NCBI GenBank assembly: GCA_905250025.1
Contig: CAJNOJ010000068.1
Coordinates: 185,111-249,110 of the forward strand
Reading direction: 5' to 3'
From: Adineta ricciae
Lineage: Eukaryota; Rotifera; Eurotatoria; Adinetida; Adinetidae
Length of the DNA: 64,000 nucleotides
Positions 33,103-42,827 of the stretch are shown piece by piece. Below the pieces are notes generated by a model. It worked only from the letters and a program-made list of their open reading frames with translations, was not told the DNA's origin and searched no databases. How positions within the stretch are numbered: position 1 is the stretch's first letter; each line of letters starts with the position of its first letter. The position numbers and the translations under genes are program-made.

Positions 33103-33837
33103 TCAAACAGAACGAGAAACATAAAGTTCATGAAGTTCTGCAGGAGTGAGAGCATGATCATAAACAGCCAATCCTCCAAGTTGTCCAACGAACCAGTTGC
33201 CCATGGTGCCGCTACGAAATACTGAACCAACGGTAAAATCAGCACCTTGATCTCCACCATCGTGAATGGCACACGGCCAAAAATACGGACTGAGACCTGG
33301 TCGTTGATCGAGCTTTCCATTTAAATAAGCTTTAGCCCAAATGCCATCGAATGTGACTGCAACTTGTTGCCATTCGTTCCATGGTACAGCCGTTTGTCCT
33401 ATCGTAGCTTCCATACAATATCTATAATCAGGACTAGGAGCGCCCGTCGAAGACAGGTGGCCACACACTTGATTGGCACTACTCCAAATACCAAGATTGA
33501 GAAAGAGACAATATTGTCTTGCACTATTTGTTTCATTCCACATTCCAGCAATCGTTTCGCATTCTTTGTTACTCTTTTGCTTGCGTTTTATCCAAGCAAC
33601 GATAGATAACTGTGTACCAAGACCATGAAGATTAAGAGCAGGACAAGATGTACGTGGAATTTTAAACCATTGTTCCTCTTTTAATTCAGCTGAATACGGA
33701 CCAATAATTCCGTCTTCAACACGTGCAATTGGACCATTCATTTCTTCAAGTGCATAAGCATATTGACCTTCCGATTCTCGATGAGATCCCGGTGGTTCTT
33801 GAAACAGCCAGCGACAGAGAGAAGTAACACTTGCCAT
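33103..33837 (-). CDS. LamG/concanavalin A-like jellyroll protein, 244 aa
   Basis: A single LamG-like (Laminin_G_3 type) beta-sandwich: CRWLFQEPPGSH, IARVEDGIIGPYSAEL, a lectin-core LSIVAWIKRKQ, AGMWNETNSARQYCLFL, WNEWQQVAVTFDGIWAKAYLNG, the conserved LDQRPGLSPYFWP, and VGQLGGLAVYDHALTPAELHEL. There is no signal peptide or membrane segment, so it is presumably cytosolic unless a first exon was missed. The family is widespread in bacteria; single-exon structure fits acquisition (inference). The ATG at 33837 follows a non-ATG extension. A 3' fragment of this gene is duplicated at 21607-21840. Confidence 0.8.
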   Translation of the reverse strand: MASVTSLCRWLFQEPPGSHRESEGQYAYALEEMNGPIARVEDGIIGPYSAELKEEQWFKIPRTSCPALNLHGLGTQLSIVAWIKRKQKSNKECETIAGMWNETNSARQYCLFLNLGIWSSANQVCGHLSSTGAPSPDYRYCMEATIGQTAVPWNEWQQVAVTFDGIWAKAYLNGKLDQRPGLSPYFWPCAIHDGGDQGADFTVGSVFRSGTMGNWFVGQLGGLAVYDHALTPAELHELYVSRSV

Positions 33838-34217
33838 TACTGTGTATGCTAGACACACGCGCAAATGGATACAAGTAGAAGCTTCTTATCATAAGATGAT
33901 GATAATAATATTCGCCTTGTGTATGCTATCAACCGAATGTTGCAAAGTTCTCATATCTTTAGAAGAATTTTCACTAGTATGGTATTTGAAATTCAACTTA
34001 ATATCGGCACTGATTAACAAGCTTTCAAATTTGTCTTTATTTTTGTATTATGAATCGAAGAAGGATAGCACGTATTCATTTTCTTTTCTTGTTGCAAAAC
34101 AAGTGTTTTTATCAACTGCGTTATTAGATAAATCTTTGCGCATATGACGAAGAGATGACGACATACTTTCTACTACTACGTCTTTCTCACAATTCAGTTT
34201 TGAATCGGTGATTAGCG
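33838..34217. other. Intergenic between divergent genes
   Basis: No TATA or conserved motif stands out in these 380 bp. Confidence 0.4.
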
Positions 34218-37052
34218 ATGACACACGGTGATAACTCGATTGCACGTATGTTCCGTTCGAATACAACAATTCAACAGTCGACTTGTTCGATAATCTCACA
34301 ATTTTGTGACCTTCAACAACGATTTTTAAATGATATCAAATCAGTTTGTGATCAACTACAGACTCTTAAAGATCTCATTGACGTACTTCTAAACACAAAC
34401 AAAGTAACAACGCTCAAGCAATACAAAATAGAGAATAGAATAGAAGTGATTGTTTGTGGAGCGAAATCATCGGGAAAGGCATCTGTTATCCATGAACTTC
34501 TCCGATGTGGTCAATTTTTACCGGCTGACATCAATAGTATTTCACAACGGAATGTCAAATTTTCCTATGCTGCTTCTAATAAAGCTTGTTTAATCTTACA
34601 CGAAACGAATGGACAAACAGTCTCATCTACGAATCGTATTGATCTATCATCATTTTTCAAAACGCGCATTGCTTCAGAAGAATTAAAGGCAACGCTTGCA
34701 CCTTATTTACTCCAAGGAGAACATACCATTGAATCAGACGACTGGAAAGCATCTCTCGTTGAACTTTGTTTGCCATCAAATTTCCTACAATCAAATATTG
34801 ATGTATACGAAATATCAACGATTACCGCAATAAAGAATATTCATCTAACAAATCCATATTTTCTATTCGTGTACGAAGGTGCTACCATCTCCGATGAGAC
34901 AAAAACATATTACGAACAGCTGCGACGAACTCTTGGTAATACCGTTCATGATAATATATTCTTTCTCAACACTGAAATCGACCTCGACGATGATCGAGAA
35001 CGGAATCGTCGATATGAAAATTTAAGAGATGTTTTGACCATGAATAACCGATTGCCTCGCACATGTGATGAATGCAATTGCTTTGATGTTTTTAGTAGTG
35101 AACATCCACAACAGAACGTTATCGATCGTATCCTTCGTTTTATTTTCGATAGCGCTTTACGGAACACTCAAGAAGTCAGCAAGATTATGTTGGATACCAT
35201 TGATACATTTTTCGATTTCGTTCTAATGACCAATCAACGTTCGGCCAGAAAATGGGATCGTCTACGAGAAGAAGCATTACATTGGGCGACGGAATTCTTC
35301 CAACAATATCGCTTACAAGCCGATGCCATCGGTGACGAAGCACAAAAACAGTTTTCTGTTCGATTACGCCAGCAACGCATACAACTAGCGAAGAAAATAG
35401 TTGCGTATAGACGAGAACGAAGTGAACATTTGGATTTGCAAGTTTCAAGCATTAGTTTGATAAATGCTATCCAACCAATTCGAATATCCGATGACAAAAA
35501 TTTTTCGCATTCAATTGTTCAGGAAGAAATTGTTCGACCGGTTTTAAGTAAAATTTTCAATCAAATCAATGATCGAGTCAGTACGCACATCGACCAGAAC
35601 TTAGTCGAGAAACGACCCATTAAGCACAACGAATTAATTCTTGCAGCTTACCGTGCATTTCTTGATCGCATCAAAATTATCGATACGACAAAACGTCGAG
35701 ACTATTTCAAAAAGCAATCGTTCAAAGAAATTCTCGTCGGAATCAGTGGACTAATGAATACGCTTGGAACACTGTTCTCGATTAAAGAATTAGATATTGA
35801 TTCTTTGGGTGAACACATTATTGAGGAAGACGTCGAACGAAGTTTTGTCGACATTGGTGAAAGCATTAAACGGAATATTCGAGATGAAGTTGAATCGAAT
35901 GAAAGATTTGTTAAGCAGAAAATTCATGCTTACCATCAAGCTGCTTTAGCCACTGCAAATGTCCGACAACAAGCATATCGATTAGCTCGATTTTTTGCAC
36001 CGCAATTTGCTCGCCTCGAATGTCTTCTGCTCGCTAACTTAGATTTAGCTAAACATTATGGGAGGGCACCAAGGATCGATTTGGGCGACACGTTGGGTCG
36101 CGGTGGCTTCTTTTCTGTACACCCGGCCTCGTGGGATACAGAACGAGATCTTGTAGCTAAAGTTCTACTGAATTCAAGCAAATCACCCGATTTTGCTTAC
36201 ATGGAGGCCCACTTTCATCGGACGATAACTCGATTGAATATTGAACATATAGTTCCATTACATTCGCTGCATTATGACAATCAAAACGATCGATTGTATA
36301 TTCTTCTTCGGCGCTACCCTATGAGTTTACATACTTATCTGACAAATCACATGGCGGATTTAACCATGAGCGATGCTATGCGTATTCTACTTCATATAAG
36401 CCGTGCTATAGCACATCTACATGCGCAAAATCTTATTCATCGCGATATTAAAACTCAAAACATTTTGCTCGATGATCACAGAAACGTCTTTCTAGCTGAC
36501 TTTGGTACGTGTCAACATGGTACAGAAAATTATACGATCATTGGCTCGCAACCTTTACCCCCCGAATTTCATCGTGACCGTAGATCAATAGATTTTTCAT
36601 ATACAGGCACCGCTGTCGATGTGTTTTCACTTGGAGTATTGATGTATGCTCTTGCACCGAAAGCGGTTTATCAGAGTTCACATGATATCATCACAGAAGC
36701 TAACATTCGTGAGCTCACTCATGTGCCTGAGCGTTACAGAAGTCTGATAGTTGCCTGCCTTCATCCGAATGCCAATACACGACCAACCGCAGCTCAAGCT
36801 GTTGACCAATTAACGATGATTGCTGAACAAGTTGCCAAAGGAAAGGAATGCTTGATGTGTTTTGAATATCCGATTTTTAGTCGATGTTTACCATGTGGTC
36901 ATAAGACAGTGTGTGGAAAATGTTTTGTAATCTTACAACAGCGCGCAACGACGAGAAATCAACCAAAATGTATCATTTGTCAACAAGCGATTGCTAATAC
37001 GCGTGAAGATACTGATAATGCTACATTCGTAGAAATTCTCTCTTCATTTTGA
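34218..37052 (+). CDS. DSTYK-like protein: GTPase-like domain, kinase domain and RING finger, 944 aa
   Basis: A single exon. Residues about 75-340 resemble a dynamin-like GTPase with a P-loop CGAKSSGKAS (81-90) whose last Ser/Thr is replaced by Ala. A helical stalk spans about 340-610. A protein kinase domain spans about 618-872, with Gly loop GRGGFFSV, the Lys of VAKVLL, HRDIKTQN, ADFGTC and a DVFSLGVLMYAL F-helix, so catalytically complete. The last 67 residues form a RING (CLMC, CLPCGH, CGKC, CIIC). The GTPase-like/kinase order matches the dual Ser/Thr and Tyr kinase DSTYK; the appended RING suggests an E3-coupled version. AATAAA is at 37063. The domain calls are secure, pathway unknown. 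Confidence 0.85.
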   Translation: MTHGDNSIARMFRSNTTIQQSTCSIISQFCDLQQRFLNDIKSVCDQLQTLKDLIDVLLNTNKVTTLKQYKIENRIEVIVCGAKSSGKASVIHELLRCGQFLPADINSISQRNVKFSYAASNKACLILHETNGQTVSSTNRIDLSSFFKTRIASEELKATLAPYLLQGEHTIESDDWKASLVELCLPSNFLQSNIDVYEISTITAIKNIHLTNPYFLFVYEGATISDETKTYYEQLRRTLGNTVHDNIFFLNTEIDLDDDRERNRRYENLRDVLTMNNRLPRTCDECNCFDVFSSEHPQQNVIDRILRFIFDSALRNTQEVSKIMLDTIDTFFDFVLMTNQRSARKWDRLREEALHWATEFFQQYRLQADAIGDEAQKQFSVRLRQQRIQLAKKIVAYRRERSEHLDLQVSSISLINAIQPIRISDDKNFSHSIVQEEIVRPVLSKIFNQINDRVSTHIDQNLVEKRPIKHNELILAAYRAFLDRIKIIDTTKRRDYFKKQSFKEILVGISGLMNTLGTLFSIKELDIDSLGEHIIEEDVERSFVDIGESIKRNIRDEVESNERFVKQKIHAYHQAALATANVRQQAYRLARFFAPQFARLECLLLANLDLAKHYGRAPRIDLGDTLGRGGFFSVHPASWDTERDLVAKVLLNSSKSPDFAYMEAHFHRTITRLNIEHIVPLHSLHYDNQNDRLYILLRRYPMSLHTYLTNHMADLTMSDAMRILLHISRAIAHLHAQNLIHRDIKTQNILLDDHRNVFLADFGTCQHGTENYTIIGSQPLPPEFHRDRRSIDFSYTGTAVDVFSLGVLMYALAPKAVYQSSHDIITEANIRELTHVPERYRSLIVACLHPNANTRPTAAQAVDQLTMIAEQVAKGKECLMCFEYPIFSRCLPCGHKTVCGKCFVILQQRATTRNQPKCIICQQAIANTREDTDNATFVEILSSF

Positions 37053-37260
37053 TCATATCACTAATAAAATATTTTCAGTTATTTTCGAGCTATTGACTAT
37101 GCGAAAGTACCAAAGGCACAAAATTGGTCAGCTGTTAGAATATGAGATTTATTTTAGTAGTCAGTACCTGAATACTTTTTTTAATATGAACACGCTTCAG
37201 AACACAATCATCCTCAAGATTCAGATTCTATATTCGTTATTCATGCCTCCCGGAAACATT

Positions 37261-38211
37261 TTACATACGACGTATTTCAACACGATGACTTCGATAGCAA
37301 ACAAAATACGAAACTAACCTAAAGAGTTCTTTTCGGTAGGACTTAGCTGAAAAAAAGTATACATAGAAATTCGACGCATAACTAATGTATAGAAAGATAT
37401 TCGCTATATTAAAAACCACTGTTTCTTGAGCTAAACGATATGCTGTTTTGCTTGTTGATGTTGTTGCAATTTGATAGATAATAATGATTGAGAAAGGTAC
37501 TACGGGAATGATGATTAGGATACTTTGTAAAAGGATCATTGTAGTTAAACCTCGTTGAAATGTTCCTCCTGGGTGAACAAGCATTCGCAATTTGATATTC
37601 AAATATGTTCGCCAACCTGTAACAGCCAATACAGTTCCAGGCATAATCGAACCCAACATTGGTCGAGTAAAATAATTCACATACGAATTCCATGCTGTAT
37701 TAGTTCCGAAACATTGCTGATAGATTACATTGCCATTGGAATTGTTCACTTGAATAATATGATAAAATGCTATAAATGGTATATGAATCAACATGATAAC
37801 TGAAGTAGCGATCACAATAGCTAGTTTTGCCGTTTTCAATTTGCTTCGATGATGCCATTGGATATATTGACTTGAAACCAAATATCGATCAATTGAGGCA
37901 AAACAGATGCATGTTAAACTAGTGAAGGCACTTGTGTACGAAAGAAACCAGCGACTTTTACACCACATTAGACTAGTTGATGATGCATCAACGGAAAAGC
38001 CTATGCTTAAAATTCTCGGTAAAAGTCCTGCCAGTAGTGTGATGATATTGAAAATCGAGGCAAGCCATAATAAAAACGAACAAGGATTTGTTCGAGTCGA
38101 GAATAAGACGAAAAGATTGATTAGGTTTCCGATTAGACCAAGCTTTAATATAATGAAACCAGAATAAATACAAAATTGGCTACCAATGAAAATCAACGAT
38201 GTTGAAGCCAT
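37261..38211 (-). CDS. Rhodopsin-like GPCR, 316 aa
   Basis: A single exon with seven hydrophobic helices. Visible are TM1 with GLIGNLINLFVL (GN), TM2 WLASIFNIITLL, a TM3-end FASIDRYLVSS (DRY), a Cys in extracellular loop 2 (YQQCFG) matching one before TM3 (MWCKSRW), TM6 with a Pro (VVPFSIIIIY) and TM7 ISYASNFYVYFFSAKSY in place of NPxxY. It belongs to the class A-like receptors expanded in rotifers; ligand unknown. An AAATATAAAC element at 38261-38270 is in position for a core promoter. Confidence 0.85.
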   Translation of the reverse strand: MASTSLIFIGSQFCIYSGFIILKLGLIGNLINLFVLFSTRTNPCSFLLWLASIFNIITLLAGLLPRILSIGFSVDASSTSLMWCKSRWFLSYTSAFTSLTCICFASIDRYLVSSQYIQWHHRSKLKTAKLAIVIATSVIMLIHIPFIAFYHIIQVNNSNGNVIYQQCFGTNTAWNSYVNYFTRPMLGSIMPGTVLAVTGWRTYLNIKLRMLVHPGGTFQRGLTTMILLQSILIIIPVVPFSIIIIYQIATTSTSKTAYRLAQETVVFNIANIFLYISYASNFYVYFFSAKSYRKELFRLVSYFVCYRSHRVEIRRM

Positions 38212-38260
38212 CGGTGGAAACGCGAAAGAATGAACATGATAAAACGTTCAAGTCAGTTAA

Positions 38261-38270
38261 GTTTATATTT
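38261..38270 (-). promoter_or_regulatory. TATA-like box of the GPCR gene
   Basis: AAATATAAAC on the minus strand, about 50 bp upstream of the ATG at 38211. Confidence 0.4.
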
Positions 38271-38840
38271 GATACGCTTAATTACCTTCACATTTAATTA
38301 GAGAAGATGTCATTTGCATGAAGAACTATTTAATTTTCAACAAAATCCGAAGAATCTTGTTATTATGGTACCGAAGTACTGCGTCCTCGATTTAGCTGTC
38401 GAAAGATTATGATAAAGAAAGCGAGAAAATGTTTTTTTACTTATCAAAACAGACGCCTACTTTAGAGAAAAAGAAACGCACTTTTTTTCGATTAATCATA
38501 CTGCTCTGCTGTTTGCCGACGTGGCGAATTTTTTTTTGTTTACGATAACAATTCGTCACTCACATGTTGTTTTTTGCGCAGTTTTTTTTTTGAGTATAAA
38601 TTGAGGTATGGAGAGATGCGAACGATAACATATTTATTCAACATGTAGCAAACAATTGCAATGTGATGATTTAAGAAATTCTTGCTGTCGGCTGCACACA
38701 TTCAGATGCAACCGTTTCTGGCCACTGGTAAATAACGCAGCGACGTGTGTTGCATCAAAGCTAACCCGGCGAAAGCAAGCAACGATTCAAATAATGAATA
38801 GTGTCACATTCCAGGCCAACAAATCCGACGAAATTCAATA

Positions 38841-39019
38841 GAATTCCTGGTGACGGAATTGCATCGGATTCTGACTGGAAAAATCCGGTCATTTGTTGCA
38901 AATTTTATGAGTGTCATTTTTAACTAGGTGCTATGATGATCCTTAGAAAAACCGTGTTTCGGATCCGACATGGGATCCGTCATCGTCAGAATCCGATGCA
39001 AGTCCGCCACCAAGAATCC
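38841..39019. repeat. Inverted repeat element rich in GGATCC/GGATTC phrases
   Basis: 38841-38875 and 38985-39019 are inverted copies sharing the arm GCATCGGATTCTGAC and CTGGTG/TTGGTG. The arms continue outward with AATCCGAC. The middle contains GGATCCGACATGGGATCC. Probably a small non-autonomous element in the 1.1-kb gap 38212-39335, which holds no gene. Confidence 0.55.
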
Positions 39020-39335
39020 TGTCGGATTGTCGGATTCCGATATGGGATCCAAGTATGGGCTTTGTCGACCTGGGATATTTAGAGTTCTCTAGAACTCTAA
39101 ATGTGTAACACTACCAGGGTTTTCCAAGAGTCAATGGTGTGAAATTGTTTATAGCAGCAATTCGTCGACTCTACGAAAGTATCTTACATCCTAAATTTAT
39201 AGCTCAACGTGATAAAAAGGTTGCTTCATATGTGTCACTGTCGGTGCCGCGTATTTTTATACACAGATGTATTTATTTGTGTTTAAAATAAATAATCATC
39301 AAGAATATAGACAATGCGTCTATTATTAATAATGT

Positions 39336-39664
39336 TTATCTTTTCACAAGTTTGTATCCAGGATTTGTATCGACTATGCGATAGCTTTGAAACTGATTTT
39401 GTTGATTGTGCTGTTGAATATGTTGTTGCATAGCCTTCTCTGCATCTTTGCGCGTATGGTATCTTCCAAGTTCAATGTCATTCCCTTTGAAAATAACTCG
39501 ATATACATTTCAACGAAAGATCAGACTATGATTTCATAGATGAACTCTTTCTCTCGTCTCATACATACTTTTATTGATTAAGAGAAAAACTGTATTATAA
39601 ACGTACCTAAATCATCGGCACACCATACGATAAAATCCGGTGCTTCAGCTCTTTGATTATTCAT
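39336..39664 (-). CDS. Two-exon micro-gene, 72 aa, unrecognised
   Basis: Exons are 39664-39607 and 39496-39336, joined across a 110-bp intron (GTACGT donor, CGAG acceptor). The total is exactly 219 nt. The product starts MNNQRAEAPDFIVWCADD and continues VIFKGNDIELGRYHTRKDAE, then a Gln/His-rich run and GYKLVKR. The second exon alone is a coherent small alpha/beta-looking unit. The acceptor has a weak pyrimidine tract, so the join is less certain than the exons. Family unknown. Confidence 0.5.
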
Positions 39665-39986
39665 AGTGCGTCTAATCGCTAGCTAAATTCTGTTGTTCTG
39701 TTCTTTCACCCTCATAAACAAATGTGAGAAAGAAAAACGAAAGATAACGTTATACATGACTCATAGTCGTTGACTCTCTCAAACATTCACATAACGAGTA
39801 TAATCATTTTTTATTGAAACTCCAGGATAAATAAAATATAAATCGAATCAAGAGGTTTGCGTAATTTGATCAGTGCATAGAGACAATAGAAAACCAAGAG
39901 AGAATAAAGATAGTTAAGCAAAGCATGTGGAAAAAGCGTTTAGAAATATTTGAAAGTGTTCAAACGATATCATCGTTCCAGTCTTG

Positions 39987-41490
39987 CTATCCAACGGAGA
40001 AACTAACAGTTCCTTTCCCATAGACAATCACTGCATATGGACCAGTTACATTAGTCGAATATGTGGTGACAACTAGTACATAAGATGATATCGGACTGAT
40101 ATTTGTGGATAAGAGAAATGCACCATAGCCAGCGCCATCCTCATTGCTTATAAGAAAATTTGTATCCGGAGCAGAAGCCATAAAGCTACTATTGTAAATG
40201 TATCCATAGGCATAAAAGTTGTTATATGATACAATGTAATACGTCCCATTCGTACTTACATTGAGACGAAGTGCTGTGTAGTAATAATATAGACCATTGG
40301 AGCAATTTCCAACCCGGCAGAATGTTGCACTGCTATTGTTCAATGTTGATAAATACAATGATCGTTGAGTTGTTAGACCTTTAATTAGTCAAAATAAGAA
40401 AACTCAAATGACATGCTGTACCAGTTTTCGATTTTCTCACCTGTTATATTCATTAACGATAGCGCCACTGACCCAGGACCAGTAACAGTTACTGTATAAG
40501 GTCCTAAATTAAATGTATAATACGATGTCACCACGATGATATATTGTACTGATGTTTGGAGAGTAGCATTCATCATAAATTGCCGATTGCCACCATCATC
40601 ATCATTGGAAGTGACTAAATTGGTAGTTGGATTGAACGGATCAAAGGTACCACTGTATAGATACCCATATGTATCTAAATTGCCACTCGATTTCATAGAA
40701 TACGGACCAGTGGCAAGTACAGTCAATCGAAAAGCTTCAAAATATTGTTTTGCGTCCGAACAACTACCACTTCGGCAGAATGTTTGACTGGAAATGGTCA
40801 ACGCCGATGAATATTGAGAAACTAATTATGAAGTGAGAAATACATTATTCAGTTATCATGAAGTACTTTATATGAGAAGATTCTTGAAAGTATAATATTT
40901 GCTTTTTATATAGAAGCATTTACGCCTGATAAAGTGAGTTAATTTCAAAATTTTCTCTCAGTACAACACCGTTTATAGCATCATATTTACGTCATGTATA
41001 CCAATAAACAATTCTTCGTAAGATATATGATAAATTGAAGAACGTGTTGAATAACAAACCTGTATTATTAACGAATGCCGCTTGAGTCGTGCTTACGCTC
41101 ATTCGCGTACTGCTTATTGTACTGATCAACGTTGTTGTTGGGTTGGTGATACCAGTAGTACGGCTTGCATCATAAATCGTCGTGTTCACTCTATTTGTAG
41201 AAACGTCTGCAATAGCAATTGAAAGTAGCACATACTATCTGAGTGTTCTCTGTTAAATTTCGACTTACTAACGCCCATGAATCCACTCGTTGTTGTACTT
41301 TGTTGTACTGTTGTATTGTCTAACGTGCGTTGTCACAGACAAAAGAAAGAATAGAAAAACAAGACTTACTTGAAATAGTTGTTGGGTCAGTTTTTCGTTT
41401 GAAATAAAGAGTTAGTGCAGTAGCGACCGCTGCTGCGACTACGATACCGATCGATCCTAATATCAAAGCAATTTTAATCGTACGTCCCAT
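39987..41490 (-). CDS. Type II membrane protein with Ser/Thr stalk and two PPC-like domains, 363 aa
   Basis: Exons are 41490-41370, 41319-41269, 41206-41060, 40821-40441 and 40378-39987; all joins keep phase. It begins MGRTIKIALILGSIGIVVAA, a signal anchor. A Thr/Ser-rich stalk follows (exons 2-3), then two copies of a 115-130-residue beta-sandwich. Each copy has a Cys pair (TFCRSGSCS; TFCRVGNCS), TYGYLY/AYGYIY, an acidic loop (SNDDDGG; SNEDGAG), YIIVVTSY/YVLVVTTY and a final GPYTVTVTGPG-like strand, the layout of bacterial pre-peptidase C-terminal (PPC) domains. Each domain is one exon, so the tandem arose by exon duplication. It is likely a cell-surface protein and shares architecture with the 24.5-kb gene (anchor, Cys modules, repeats). 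Confidence 0.75.
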
Positions 41491-42350
41491 TGTAATGGTA
41501 AAAAGTATTCTGTAGAATTTCTTCACTGACTATGACCTAAATAAATAAGAATCAATAACACGAGTCTACATTTAAATAATATAATTGCAAGAAGAAGTTT
41601 TCTTCCCTATTCTACTGTATGACAATTACTGGAATAGAATAAGAAATAAACTGAGTTTTGCGATGAGAATATATGGTGGTACACTCGATAACTTTTTTTT
41701 AATTATCGAAAGGAAATAGTTTTCCGAAGAGTTGAAGATATAGGAAGCGCTTAAGATCACATATTCACAGAAAATGAAGTTAACATGACAACAAAACTTA
41801 TGCTAATGTATACAAAGATGTAAACAATGTGATTCTTGCGGAGTGTCCCATCTGTGTTAGTTGTAATCAAAATAATAACAATCCTCAAAAACTTCCGCAA
41901 AACGATGAGAAGTTGTTTTTAGCAAGCAATATTGAAAATAAAAGTAGCTTCCAGGCGACATGGAGCTAGGTAAGAAAATATAAAATAGTCAGAAAGTTGT
42001 TGTAATTCGATTTCTCTACAGTTTGAAAGAGAGGGTGAGATGATTGTATATCTATTCGAGACAAAAAAAAAACATTAGACTCACAACCATATTTAAATGG
42101 TTGTGAAATAAATCGGTGTCGCAATCGTATTTTCCCCGTACACCAGGAAAATGTACATGAGCAAATATAACGTTATGCGATGTTGCATTTTATTTAAAAA
42201 ATCGTTTGTATAAAAATCATACGAAAGCACATTTAAAATATTCAGAGACAGTCGCCAGAAGAGAACAGTGTAATAATTGAGATCTTGTTGTGATATATAA
42301 AATACAGAATTTTTGCTTGACACTTGTGATCATACACCTGAGTCTACTGA
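41491..42350. other. Intergenic, 860 bp
   Basis: A minus-strand frame at 42323-42093 contains a signal-like stretch (MQHRITLYLLMYIFLVYGEN) but ends at once; nothing follows it. No other feature. Confidence 0.35.
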
Positions 42351-42635
42351 CTATTCATTTTGATCGCTTGCTTCTACACCGAGCTTTGCATCACGCACCT
42401 CACTTAATAGAACTTCAAGTGTACTGCGCAACTGAGTAAGTTGTGCTCGAGAAGAATCAGTTTGTAAAACAAGCAGGCAGTCTTGCCGAAGTATCGTAAA
42501 ACCAATTTTTACCCGCAGCTCACCTTCTTCGAAAGTGTCGATCCACATACGTGGACCATTATTACCATTTGGAATATCCCTTACAGAAGGATAGATCGAT
42601 TCGTTTAAAATGTGGTATCTGAGCTTGTATCAATA
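42351..42635 (-). pseudogene. Coding fragment of unknown family
   Basis: An open minus frame reads NESIYPSVRDIPNGNNGP, MWIDTFEEGELRVKIGF, LRQDCLLVLQTDSSRAQLTQ and stops at 42351. Just upstream, behind a good acceptor (TTTATTTCAG), another frame reads FVYIAEYGQPVHHPYIQ and IRYFIDTSSDT, then stops. The two read like one protein broken by a frameshift. I found no intron that joins them in phase, so either the gene is broken or the sequence has an error. Confidence 0.4.
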
Positions 42636-42827
42636 AAATATCGAATACGGGCAGCGAAATAAATTTGAATATATGGATGATGCACTGGTTGACCATACTC
42701 GGCAATATAAACAAATCTGAAATAAAAACACAGCTTTAAAAATCAATAATGATAGTACAATTATTGGTAAAGAATATGAAAGTCTCTCACGTTCATTGCT
42801 CACATCTCAAAACCTTTTATTTTTGCA

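Noticed and set aside
38656-38841. 61-codon frame downstream of a TATA-like sequence
   Set aside because: It has no ATG start, and its end lies at the arm of an inverted-repeat element.
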